Source of the DNA: a virus
Strand: one strand, 5' to 3'
DNA length: 64,000 nt
IMG/VR virus record: IMGVR_UViG_3300044712_000786
Coordinates: 124,001-188,000 of that record
Position numbers and translations under genes: made by a program. Positions 26,880 through 34,628 of this stretch are shown here, piece after piece. The notes under the pieces are model-generated. The model did not search any database. It was not told the origin of the DNA and saw only the letters and a program-made list of their open reading frames with translations. How positions within the stretch are numbered: the first letter of the stretch is position 1; each line of letters starts with the position of its first letter.

Positions 26880-26963
26880 TGGTAGGCGTAGAGAGACTTG
26901 CACTCCCAAGGCTTCATGGTCCTAAGCCATGCGACTCTGCTATTCGTCCTTAACCATACGCCC
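26880..26963 (-). tRNA. tRNA-Leu (anticodon TAG)
   Basis: Acceptor GGGCGTA/TACGCCT, stem CATGG/CCATG with loop CTTAGGA, T-loop TGCAAGT, CCA encoded. Short variable and long D region, like Leu(TAA). First tRNA of the array in transcription order. Confidence 0.88.
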
Positions 26964-27239
26964 ATTAAATAGTTTCCTGAGGATTTCACTCACTTTGTTC
27001 CTTCCCTTTCGTGCCCTACTCGGGAGTCTATCTCATTCCACTAGGTTAACCGATTCAAGAGAAGGGGAGCGCACAATGCTGCTCAACCCCTCAAATCAGT
27101 AGATAGTTAGTTAACCTCTAAGATTACTTTATCGCCAATCTGGTTCTGCATTATCACAGGCATAACACCAGTTGACCAATCACCTTTTTTGTCGCACTTG
27201 GGAAAGCATGATGGAGTTTGCTTAAACCCAACTCTATCT
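26964..27239 (-). promoter_or_regulatory. Leader of the tRNA array transcript
   Basis: About 275 nt between the array promoter and the first tRNA with no gene. Contains several short hairpins and one copy of GGATTTCACT (plus strand, 26981), also found flanking the permuted tRNA. Confidence 0.4.
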
Positions 27240-27245
27240 ATCTAA

Positions 27246-27273
27246 ATTCTATCAAACATTTTAACTAAGTCAA
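27246..27273 (-). promoter_or_regulatory. Main promoter of the tRNA array
   Basis: TTGACT (27273-27268), 16-nt spacer, TAGAAT (27251-27246) on the minus strand, just downstream of a strong terminator. Confidence 0.65.
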
Positions 27274-27284
27274 CTCAAACCAAC

Positions 27285-27310
27285 AAAAAAGCCCACTCTT
27301 TCGAGTGGGC
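27285..27310 (-). terminator. Strong Rho-independent terminator
   Basis: GCCCACTC-GAAA-GAGTGGGC followed by TTTTTT on the minus strand. Separates the DUF2828 operon and a short upstream transcript from the tRNA array. Confidence 0.85.
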
Positions 27311-27428
27311 TCCTTATACTATGTTCTCCATCCTACGGCCCACTCAAGATATCTGGATAGAGAAATGACGGTTCCCACCCCGATTGGGTAGAATTCGCGT
27401 CACACACTGTTAAAATACTTTTCACTCT
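27311..27428 (-). ncRNA. Candidate small RNA between promoter and terminator
   Basis: A promoter at 27435-27462 and the terminator at 27285-27310 define a transcript of about 140 nt with no frame of note. It includes a CCCA/TGGG hairpin. Confidence 0.4.
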
Positions 27429-27434
27429 ATTTAA

Positions 27435-27462
27435 ATCTTACACGCAATTTCGAAAAATTCAA
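27435..27462 (-). promoter_or_regulatory. Promoter of the candidate small RNA
   Basis: TTGAAT, 16-nt spacer, TAAGAT on the minus strand, with GCGTG directly before the -10 box as at 44150. Confidence 0.55.
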
Positions 27463-27496
27463 GAACTTTTTTTGAAAATCTTTAAACCATTCAAAA

Positions 27497-27838
27497 TCAA
27501 GATGTTACGGCTAAACTTTTCTTATCTTCTTCCCTGTCTTTAAGGGTTTTCCACGTTTTACCAGTATGTTTTCTCACCCGATTGCACAAATCATCGTAGG
27601 TTTCTTGGGTCCCACCAGCGATAAAGTAACCACAATCGAATTCTTCCTCAACACACATATCATCAATGACTTGCTGTAAAGGAATCCTCATATCACATTG
27701 AAAGACAAGTTCTTCGTTCTCGTAAAGCTCGTGCCATTCCTCGCCAAGCCTCTTAGAGAAATCCCAACTGTAATCATAGCCCAGTTCTTTAAAAAACTTT
27801 GCAAAATCACAATCGGTATTAGTCGTTAGTGGGTTCAT
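27497..27838 (-). CDS. Hypothetical acidic protein (113 aa)
   Basis: Aromatic and acidic with FFKELGYDYSWDFSKR at the start. Coupled by ATGA to the upstream gene. Last gene of the DUF2828 operon. Function unknown. Confidence 0.6.
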   Translation of the reverse strand: MNPLTTNTDCDFAKFFKELGYDYSWDFSKRLGEEWHELYENEELVFQCDMRIPLQQVIDDMCVEEEFDCGYFIAGGTQETYDDLCNRVRKHTGKTWKTLKDREEDKKSLAVTS

Positions 27839-28278
27839 TGTCCGATTTCTTGAACCAGCTTGGCAATCTCAATAGCCCTGCGCTGCTCGGGGCTGACAAG
27901 GGCATTAACGCGCTCTTCCAGCTTGGCTAGCTCATCACGCTTAGACTTGATTCTAAGACCGTTAAGGCGGGTCTGAATGTCGAAAACCCACTGCTCATAA
28001 GTAAACCCAAGCCACTTAAAGGGGGCTTCATTACCTTTTAAGCCTAACGCAGCTAAGGACTGATTATAAGCAGCCGCCTTAAAGGTAAGAAAAGCGTGAA
28101 TTTCCACCAACTGCTCTAGCTCTCTAACGGTCTGTATATTAACGCTAGCATTACTATTTGGGTCAAATCTAAAAGAACAGTTTGTAGCCCAAGAAGGGCG
28201 CTCCGCATTTCCAATTTGTTGCTTCTTATCTTCTACCTTCTTAAGAAGGTCTAGAACCAGCTTGTCGGTATTGTCCAT
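27835..28278 (-). CDS. Helical/coiled-coil protein (147 aa)
   Basis: Long Lys/Glu/Leu helices at both ends (about residues 4-25 and 105-145) around a Trp/Phe-containing middle. Probably a structural or adaptor protein in the DUF2828 operon. Confidence 0.6.
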   Translation of the reverse strand: MDNTDKLVLDLLKKVEDKKQQIGNAERPSWATNCSFRFDPNSNASVNIQTVRELEQLVEIHAFLTFKAAAYNQSLAALGLKGNEAPFKWLGFTYEQWVFDIQTRLNGLRIKSKRDELAKLEERVNALVSPEQRRAIEIAKLVQEIGQ

Positions 28279-28282
28279 ATGT

Positions 28283-29431
28283 TTAGTGTAGTAATTCTCT
28301 TAACGACTGAATACATTGCTCTTTGCCGTTTTCAAAAATAATATAAAGATTAAAAAATTTCAAACTCTGCATATATTCGAGGGAATGGGAAGTATTTCTT
28401 TGATAACTTGTCCAGCCAGAGACACGAGGATTTTGTAAAACTTCACCCGTATCTTCTTTAAGACAAGTAGAGCCCTCATTATTTAGTAAGAAGCCCTTAA
28501 ATACATAAGTTCCTTTTCCAGTCTCATTATTAACTTCGTAGCCAGTCTCAACGCTAATACCCGCCTCACCGTAGGTCTTCGAATTTTTATCCCTCAAACA
28601 AAAATAAGTAGAACGTTTCGGGGTGATATAATAATCCCATTTCTTTTCTGTGCTGGGGTCAAAATCAACGGGACGAAACTCATACTTCACGATTTTATTG
28701 GCGTAAGCATGGCTATTAAACTTTTCTACTAATTCAGCTAAATTACTTACGGGAACATCGGAATTAGGCTCCGAAAGAAACTCAACGGAAGTTTTATAAA
28801 AGAATGACTCCCCGTCATTATCTGTAAAAACTAATACTTTTGACTCCTGTCTTGACCCAACTTTTGAGTAATACTTGCCTTTATACTCATACCAATTAAA
28901 GCGCCCAATAAAGATAACGTCCCCCTGTCTCTTAGTCTTGTAAGAGATACCAGCTACCAAATCTTTAGCTTTGACTTTCTTAGCTAATCCAGACGTATAT
29001 TTAACTGCTTTCTGATACTCTTCGCTAGTAGTGGGCAATAAGACTAATTCGGGGCCTACCCAAGCATAAACAAACTGACCGATTAAGCCTCTCTTTAAGC
29101 AGTTAGTATGCATTAAAATACCAATTAAGTTCTCAGTAGTAACCTCGAACTCAAAGCCTCTGGGGTCATGAACCCGAATCATAGTTCGGGTAGAGCTAAA
29201 CCATTCGCCGTTGTAGCGCTTAATATCCTTATTAATCGTAAAGCCTTCTGTAGGAACGTTTTCGAATTCCTCGGGCTCTATCTTTTTGTCTCTCCAAGAC
29301 TCCCAGCTTTTCTCTTTACGGAGCTTACCTTTTTCATCATAATAGATGACGTAAGCAAGCTTACCCGTAAAGGTTCCCTGTCGTTCTTGAAACCCAACTT
29401 TGATTTTGGGCGCTACAAAGACGTTGCTCAT
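28283..29431 (-). CDS. Hypothetical protein (382 aa) of the DUF2828 operon
   Basis: Start at ATG 29431, overlapping the upstream stop as ATGA. Mostly beta, with repeated short aromatic segments (FNWYEYKGKYYSK, TYFCLRDKNSKTYG). No enzyme motif recognised. Its position between the coiled-coil gene and the DUF2828/VWA gene suggests joint function. Confidence 0.65.
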   Translation of the reverse strand: MSNVFVAPKIKVGFQERQGTFTGKLAYVIYYDEKGKLRKEKSWESWRDKKIEPEEFENVPTEGFTINKDIKRYNGEWFSSTRTMIRVHDPRGFEFEVTTENLIGILMHTNCLKRGLIGQFVYAWVGPELVLLPTTSEEYQKAVKYTSGLAKKVKAKDLVAGISYKTKRQGDVIFIGRFNWYEYKGKYYSKVGSRQESKVLVFTDNDGESFFYKTSVEFLSEPNSDVPVSNLAELVEKFNSHAYANKIVKYEFRPVDFDPSTEKKWDYYITPKRSTYFCLRDKNSKTYGEAGISVETGYEVNNETGKGTYVFKGFLLNNEGSTCLKEDTGEVLQNPRVSGWTSYQRNTSHSLEYMQSLKFFNLYIIFENGKEQCIQSLRELLH

Positions 29432-29772
29432 GTGATAATCAGTCCCTTGCGGAACCAACCAAACTTATTCATTTGCTCTTCGTCAAGAGTAAAAATCTCA
29501 TTACCCTTGCCAATTAAAAGCATAGTACAGTTCTTAGCCCTGAGAGTCTCGCCGTAGCGATTCGCAATTTCGCGCAAAGCCAAAGCTAGATTCACGTCTA
29601 CCTCTTCCGTAGTCATCCTAAGGAAGATAATCGAGTTTTCTTTAATGTCATCGACATTAACTATCTTTGCCACTTCCATCTTCAGAGTTTCGGATAGTTG
29701 AGGCGTTTGTTCAACGACTGCTTCGGGTTTAGCCGCAGGAGTCACAATATCTGTATCGTCTTGTAGTCCCAT
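29428..29772 (-). CDS. Hypothetical protein (114 aa)
   Basis: Disordered Pro/Ala/Glu-rich N-terminus (about 30 residues), then an alpha/beta domain. In the same coupled operon. Confidence 0.6.
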   Translation of the reverse strand: MGLQDDTDIVTPAAKPEAVVEQTPQLSETLKMEVAKIVNVDDIKENSIIFLRMTTEEVDVNLALALREIANRYGETLRAKNCTMLLIGKGNEIFTLDEEQMNKFGWFRKGLIIT

Positions 29773-29775
29773 AAA

Positions 29776-29880
29776 TTAAAAAAATGAAAAAAAGAGCCAA
29801 GCCAGCACTATGAACGGCATAATAACTAACCAAAAAACAATTATTATTATTTTCTCGGATGTACTTGGCTCTATGTTCAC
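29776..29880 (-). CDS. Tiny membrane protein (34 aa), GTG start
   Basis: GTG 29880 overlaps the DUF2828 stop as GTGA. One transmembrane segment (IIIIVFWLVIMPFIVLAW). The gene lies between GAGCCAAG and CTTGGCTC followed by seven T, a terminator-like arrangement whose loop is the gene itself. Confidence 0.5.
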   Translation of the reverse strand: MNIEPSTSEKIIIIVFWLVIMPFIVLAWLFFSFF

Positions 29881-31352
29881 ACAGTCACTTTGTTATAGCG
29901 TTCCTGACCAATAACTTCCATCATCGTGTCATAAGGGGTAAAGTTCTTACCCGATAGGACGGTTTTAAAGATAGAGGGAGAGAAACCACTAACTAAGGTT
30001 GCTCCGCGCTCATCCATTTCAACGGGCGATTGACCCGTATTAACTCTAGCGTCCAAGTTCCAAAATACAACATGAGGAACCTTGTATCCAGCCTTATCAA
30101 ACTTTTGCTTGATAGTCTCGAAATTACTCTTGCTATTATTGTCGCAAGCCTTATCGAACTGCATATCAGACAGGATATACAATACGTCAGGCATTTCCTT
30201 CTTAGGAACCTTATTCGCTACAGCAGCATTCAGAATCAAATCAAACGCAGCCTGTAAGTTAGTGTTTCCACCCCAAGGGGCACGCATTACGTTCAAAACC
30301 CGCTCAGTTAAAGAACTTCCTTGCACTTGCAATAAGCTAGGGCTAGCCTCGAAAGTAATGAAGTGATTCTTGAAGAAACCCTCAATTCTTTCTGCCATAT
30401 AGATGCCTAGACCAACACTAACCAACATCGGCTGTCCAGCCATAGAACCCGAAACGTCTACCAAGCAGAGACCATTGTGAGGATTCTCTTCTAAGTAGTT
30501 AGGCAAAGCCCTCCACTGCAACTCAACAGTAGGGTCTACTCCAGACTGAGCCTTTTGGACTAGCTCATGAGGATATAGCACAGACGCATTAATCTTAGCT
30601 TCGCCCGTAGCTACCTTACCAAGGTAAGCAGTATAGCCAATCGGGTCATGCTTGCCGAAAGCCTTTCGATAAATCATGCTGGCGCGAGAAGGAACAGACT
30701 CATAGTCAATCTCGTTCCAATTCTTGGAAGACATCTTTACTTCAACCACGTTAAGGTATTTCCTTAAGGAAGTAAGCATCTTGCGATAAGTCTTAGGAGA
30801 CATATCCAAAGCCTTCATAAGCTTCTTAGCAATAAGAGCCTCCGAAGAACCCTCAGAAGGCATCCACTTAGCCAACAGGGAAATAGCTTCCCCCTTCTTC
30901 ATAAGCTTCAAATCAGCTTTAACTTGCTTAACTAAGAACGAGGTAACTTCATCCTCTACCTTAGTGCCAAATAAGCAAAAAAGGTCATCAAAACGACCAA
31001 ATTCGGCTACATTAGCCAAGTTTCGAACAACAATTTTGGGATTGTTATTCGCCAACCAGCTTAGCATAGTGCGAAAAGCCTTGCGTTGTCCTTGACCCCC
31101 GCGAACATCACGGAAGTAAAAGGCAATCTTAGTAGCTAGCAACTTATCTTCGTTGAAAGCGTTGGAGAATAAGCTCAGAACATTAGCTTCGGGGGTATTT
31201 CGCAATGCGCCACCCAAGGCAAAGAAATCAACCAAGCTGCTCTTAGAAGTCGAAGGAGTGATAGCTCCATTTTCGGTTTGAGTCATAGTGTGAATCTTAG
31301 TAACGGTCTTAGGTGCCTTACTGTTCTTAATAGCTTTAATTAGTTTGCTCAT
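29877..31352 (-). CDS. DUF2828 protein with TROVE-like and VWA domains
   Basis: 491 aa. The N-terminal two thirds are helical, with FFALGGALRNTPEAN (about residues 43-57) and FYFRDVRGGQGQRKAF (about 79-94), hallmarks of DUF2828, which resembles the RNA-binding TROVE module of Ro60. A C-terminal VWA domain follows with LVDVSGSM (about 297-304) and ILSDMQFD (about 394-401). Ro60-like proteins bind structured small RNAs and tRNA-like RNAs, so the nearby RNA array is a possible partner (inference). The start lies 11 nt beyond a TAACAGC-type hairpin. Confidence 0.8.
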   Translation of the reverse strand: MSKLIKAIKNSKAPKTVTKIHTMTQTENGAITPSTSKSSLVDFFALGGALRNTPEANVLSLFSNAFNEDKLLATKIAFYFRDVRGGQGQRKAFRTMLSWLANNNPKIVVRNLANVAEFGRFDDLFCLFGTKVEDEVTSFLVKQVKADLKLMKKGEAISLLAKWMPSEGSSEALIAKKLMKALDMSPKTYRKMLTSLRKYLNVVEVKMSSKNWNEIDYESVPSRASMIYRKAFGKHDPIGYTAYLGKVATGEAKINASVLYPHELVQKAQSGVDPTVELQWRALPNYLEENPHNGLCLVDVSGSMAGQPMLVSVGLGIYMAERIEGFFKNHFITFEASPSLLQVQGSSLTERVLNVMRAPWGGNTNLQAAFDLILNAAVANKVPKKEMPDVLYILSDMQFDKACDNNSKSNFETIKQKFDKAGYKVPHVVFWNLDARVNTGQSPVEMDERGATLVSGFSPSIFKTVLSGKNFTPYDTMMEVIGQERYNKVTV

Positions 31353-31362
31353 ATTTTTATCC

Positions 31363-31423
31363 GAGACGCATTTTGTATGCGAGGTTTGTTAACCTTGTTT
31401 TTTTAGTTTGCTGTTAGCGTCTC
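31363..31423 (-). promoter_or_regulatory. TAACAGC-type hairpin upstream of the DUF2828 gene
   Basis: Stem GAGACGC/GCGTCTC with TAACAGCAA at the 5' side and an A-rich loop. It overlaps the last codons of the upstream gene and ends 11 nt before ATG 31352, so it could mask or expose the start. Confidence 0.6.
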
Positions 31424-32038
31424 ATTTTCAATACTAACAGGAATTTTTACTTTGTCAACGGCTTTGCTAGGCCAAAAATACGGTAAATCATCTTTTTCGC
31501 CCCAACCAAACTTTAGATACCAATTCTGGCCAATAGTAATTCCATTCTCACTACAGAAATGCTCTAGTTTCTTAACGTGCATCTGGTCTAGCTTGTTTTT
31601 ATAGGGATAGCCGTTTGCTTCAAGCCAATCGTTTATTTTTTTAATTTTTAATTTCGTCTTGATGGCAGCGCAAACAGAGTCGTAACGTCCCTTAAATAAA
31701 AGCTTACTACGGTGCGAAGAATGAAATCTATCGTCTCCCAACCACCAAGGGGCTATGCCCATCCAAGATTTAGAAACTTCGTTCTTGAAAAATTCAACAT
31801 ATTCTTGGACCTGAATACCCCTGCTAAGAGCTTCCTCCGCAATAGCTTTGCCATAAGAGACAAGAAAGCCTCCATGACCCCTCCACTGGACACAACAAGG
31901 ATGATTCTTCCAGCCCTCGGATTTACCCGTAATAGTGTAGAAAATTTCTTTAGCTTCAAAGACTTGTTTAGTCAGCCTTTGGTTATCGAGGCACTTCGCA
32001 GACTCCGTAAAAGATTCTAGGGGTAAAAACGTATTCAC
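31403..32038 (-). CDS. Pyrimidine-dimer glycosylase-like / MSMEG_6728-family protein
   Basis: 211 aa, GTG start. The N-terminus NTFLPLESFTESAKCLDNQR with KNHPCCVQWRGHG matches the family often annotated as MSMEG_6728 or pyrimidine dimer DNA glycosylase (N-terminal NTFLP, conserved LDNxRLxKQ and NHPxxxxWRG). Biochemical role in this subfamily is uncertain. Promoter 7 nt upstream. Its last codons (ETLTAN) coincide with the hairpin motif before DUF2828. Confidence 0.7.
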   Translation of the reverse strand: MNTFLPLESFTESAKCLDNQRLTKQVFEAKEIFYTITGKSEGWKNHPCCVQWRGHGGFLVSYGKAIAEEALSRGIQVQEYVEFFKNEVSKSWMGIAPWWLGDDRFHSSHRSKLLFKGRYDSVCAAIKTKLKIKKINDWLEANGYPYKNKLDQMHVKKLEHFCSENGITIGQNWYLKFGWGEKDDLPYFWPSKAVDKVKIPVSIENETLTAN

Positions 32039-32045
32039 TACCCCT

Positions 32046-32073
32046 AATCTAGCGGAATTTTTTGAGAAGTCAA
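32046..32073 (-). promoter_or_regulatory. Promoter of the glycosylase-like gene
   Basis: TTGACT, 16-nt spacer, TAGATT, then 7 nt and GTG 32038. It overlaps the end of the 56-aa gene. Confidence 0.6.
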
Positions 32074-32240
32074 GGATTACGGATGTCGAACATACTTACT
32101 TCTATAACGAATTCATTTCTTTTGACAAGAAAAGTATCTTCGTTTTTAACTCCAACGACTTCCCCCGCCCAATCCCCTTCGGGGTCAACAACTTTTACGA
32201 GTTTTCCCAACATGCGGGAATTCGCCTGATTTTTATTCAT
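32070..32240 (-). CDS. Small SH3-like protein (56 aa)
   Basis: ATG 32240 overlaps the purA stop (TGATG). The segment LGKLVKVVDPEGDWAGEVVGV looks like a KOW/SH3-type barrel. Role unknown. Confidence 0.5.
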   Translation of the reverse strand: MNKNQANSRMLGKLVKVVDPEGDWAGEVVGVKNEDTFLVKRNEFVIEVSMFDIRNP

Positions 32241-33550
32241 CAGACGTTTTTACACGCTTTTTCTGTATCTAGTAGCCAATTTTTATCTTCGGGAGTAGGT
32301 CCCTTAGAGGTTACTAAGACGGGCGTTTCCAAATAGTTAGCTATAAAACTAATTATATCTGTATTACCCAACTCAACATATTTGGGTTTACTACCATTCA
32401 TTCTCTCGGTAAGGTGGCTTTGATAAGCAATATTGGTAGTAGGAGACGAATGAAGCTCCCACTCAACCTTATCATAATAGCTGAGACATATCTTCCAACT
32501 CTTCTTTAATGAAAGCTTATCTAAATGAGAAATAGCCAAGTAGTCTATCCCCCCATTTACCTCCATACAGTAAGCTAGTAGATTTAAGTCCAGCCAACCG
32601 ACTCTAAATCCACCTTGAAACTCATTTTTCTTGTTAAAATCATCGGGCAAAATATCCGTAAGCTGTTCATCTTCAGTAACTAACGGACCAGCGCCATGCC
32701 GAGTTGTATAAGCCCTCGTAATTCCTATTGTTTTCTTAGGATATGTCCAATCGCATCCCTTCAAAATCTCTTCCGCATTCTTAGAGGTAACAGTAGTCCA
32801 AGTAGTATGAGGAAAGAACCCAAAGTTTTCGTCTATTCCTATCCCTTGTGCCGCTTCGAATATAGGATGTTCGGAAGTTTTGACTAACAAGCCTGACATT
32901 TCATCATCAAGCAAAACAACGCTATTGGCAACGGTTTTATAATTACTTATTAAATCCTCTAAAGACAACTTGAAAGTATTGAAATTCTTATCATTTTTAC
33001 TAACCTTAGAAGCTAGCTCGAACATCCTAGACCTAACTCCTATCAGCTTCTCCATTAGTAAAGTGGGACTCTTAATATCCTTGAACCTCAAAACGAGATT
33101 GGGGTTGCTAAGAAAGTCTTGCATAGTGGCACCAATACCCATGCCGCAAGAACCGTGTCTTCCATCCCCCCGACTATTCTCTAAAATCCTATTATAAGCT
33201 TTATGAAAAGGGGTTGTTATCAAAGCCTCTTCATGAATAAACATTCTCTTGAAGCAATCGGTAATACCCAATTCTTCTAGCTTTTGATTTTCTACCAACA
33301 AGCCAACTGGATTAATTAATACATGTTTTGAAAGCAGGGTCCTAGTTCCAGCTACTAAAGTCCCGCTTCCAAATTGAGAAAAAACATGCGTTTTACCATC
33401 TGATAAAACAACCCTATGAGCACATTGGCTTCCCCCACTATATCTAACTACTAAATTAGACTTGTATTTGCGGACTAGGGAATCTACGAAAGTTCCCTTG
33501 CCACAATCGCCAAATCCACAATCTACCGTTATAAAAGCACAATTAGCCAT
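32240..33550 (-). CDS. purA: Adenylosuccinate synthetase (PurA-like)
   Basis: 436 aa from ATG 33550. Converts IMP plus aspartate and GTP to adenylosuccinate. The P-loop-like FGDCGKGTFVD (residues 13-23) keeps the catalytic Asp that viral PurZ enzymes replace with Ser or Gly. GGSQCAHRV (about 41-49) keeps the catalytic His, YTTRHGAGPL matches the IMP loop, and FRVGWLD the Arg region. The aspartate-binding loop before FRVGWLD is shorter than in E. coli and lacks its poly-Arg run, so substrate preference could differ. Paired in logic with GMP reductase at 41855. A terminator stands directly upstream. Confidence 0.85.
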   Translation of the reverse strand: MANCAFITVDCGFGDCGKGTFVDSLVRKYKSNLVVRYSGGSQCAHRVVLSDGKTHVFSQFGSGTLVAGTRTLLSKHVLINPVGLLVENQKLEELGITDCFKRMFIHEEALITTPFHKAYNRILENSRGDGRHGSCGMGIGATMQDFLSNPNLVLRFKDIKSPTLLMEKLIGVRSRMFELASKVSKNDKNFNTFKLSLEDLISNYKTVANSVVLLDDEMSGLLVKTSEHPIFEAAQGIGIDENFGFFPHTTWTTVTSKNAEEILKGCDWTYPKKTIGITRAYTTRHGAGPLVTEDEQLTDILPDDFNKKNEFQGGFRVGWLDLNLLAYCMEVNGGIDYLAISHLDKLSLKKSWKICLSYYDKVEWELHSSPTTNIAYQSHLTERMNGSKPKYVELGNTDIISFIANYLETPVLVTSKGPTPEDKNWLLDTEKACKNV

Positions 33551-33555
33551 ATTTT

Positions 33556-33588
33556 TAAAAAAGGGCGGGTCTCTTTCGAAACCCGCCC
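33556..33588 (-). terminator. Terminator abutting the purA start
   Basis: Minus strand GGGCGGGT/ACCCGCCC hairpin followed by TTTTTT, only about 6 nt before ATG 33550. Ends the VWA operon or acts as an attenuator for purA. Confidence 0.75.
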
Positions 33589-33619
33589 CCACCAACATGC
33601 ACAACTAACCCAACCTCTA

Positions 33620-34627
33620 TTACACGCGGGTAACAGAATCTTTTTTAGTGCCCTTGGGCAACTTACCAGAGACTTTAGCAACTTTTTTAACCGACTTGCT
33701 GCTAGTAACCTTAGCCAAGGCTGAAGAAGAACGGTCAACCGCTCCAGCATCAGCACCAATATCCTTAAGGTCATCCTTGATATCCTTGATATCATATCCT
33801 TCGGATAATCCGATTGTAGATACGATAAACTCAACAATATCTTCAGGGGTAGCCAATTTGAGGAAGTTCTGACCCATGAGTTTCTTCATGGTGTCATTGA
33901 CATGCTTGTTATTGAAGTAGCTTCCTCCTTCGGGCATAATCCAAAAAACCTCATACTTCTGTTGAAGCTCTTGGAGAATACTCTCTGTCGAAATTGCTTC
34001 GCTTACGTCATCCCCAATGATAGACTTAATCTCAGTATACTTGACTTTAGCGTAAGGAGTTTCGTCCCCTATGATAAAAAGATATCCCTTGTCTCCACGC
34101 TTCTCTAAACAGTCAAGTTCGGTATGGCGAGCCATGTAATACATAGCTAGTTCATAGCTTTCTGTTTGCTGACCGCCTCCACCCCCTTCTTTATAAATCA
34201 GGGTTAGCCAATCGACCATTTCATTTCCCGCCTCGAATTGGCCAATCTGGAGAGGCGCAGCATCACAAGTGGCGTCACCAATAGCCCCAAATAGAATTTG
34301 AGGGTCCTCTACGTAGCCCTTTTTAACGAGGGCAGACATAAGAGAGTTAAGCTTGGTGGAGAAAAGAACAGGTAAAGTATTCATAGAGCCCGTTACGTCA
34401 AATAGCACGGCTATAGCACGGCTATTAGGGTGCTCTTTACTATCCCTTGACTCTCGAACGTTTTTACCCGCCGAATTTAACTTCGAAGGGTCTAATTTTT
34501 CGTGAACAGCCGCAGCAGCCTTACCGCTCCGAATGTCGCTGTCATGAGTAAACATATCTGTTCCAGTAGAGCTATGATAGCTCACTCTTGCAGTATATGT
34601 ATCACCGTCATATGATGTATGTCCCAT
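33620..34627 (-). CDS. VWA-domain protein paired with the J-domain/kinase-like gene
   Basis: 335 aa. VWA MIDAS: AVLFDVTGSMNT (about residues 71-82) and FIIGDETPY (about 184-192), plus an EGGGGGQQTES loop with Thr (about 147-157). N-terminal 50 residues form an extra segment. The C-terminal Ser/Lys-rich tail is disordered. Located 1 nt after the kinase-like gene, so they probably act together, as VWA/kinase pairs of the TerY-P type do. Confidence 0.8.
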   Translation of the reverse strand: MGHTSYDGDTYTARVSYHSSTGTDMFTHDSDIRSGKAAAAVHEKLDPSKLNSAGKNVRESRDSKEHPNSRAIAVLFDVTGSMNTLPVLFSTKLNSLMSALVKKGYVEDPQILFGAIGDATCDAAPLQIGQFEAGNEMVDWLTLIYKEGGGGGQQTESYELAMYYMARHTELDCLEKRGDKGYLFIIGDETPYAKVKYTEIKSIIGDDVSEAISTESILQELQQKYEVFWIMPEGGSYFNNKHVNDTMKKLMGQNFLKLATPEDIVEFIVSTIGLSEGYDIKDIKDDLKDIGADAGAVDRSSSALAKVTSSKSVKKVAKVSGKLPKGTKKDSVTRV

Positions 34628-34628
34628 A

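Noticed and set aside
25963-26953. Plus-strand frames at 25963, 26548 and 26765
   Set aside because: They run straight through minus-strand tRNAs and have no protein-like composition.
31712-32020. Plus-strand 102-aa frame
   Set aside because: Antisense to the glycosylase-like gene with conserved family motifs.
32240-33550. PurZ for 2-aminoadenine (Z) DNA
   Set aside because: The Asp that PurZ replaces is kept in FGDCGKG, and no DatZ- or MazZ-like gene is visible in the window. The altered aspartate loop leaves some doubt.
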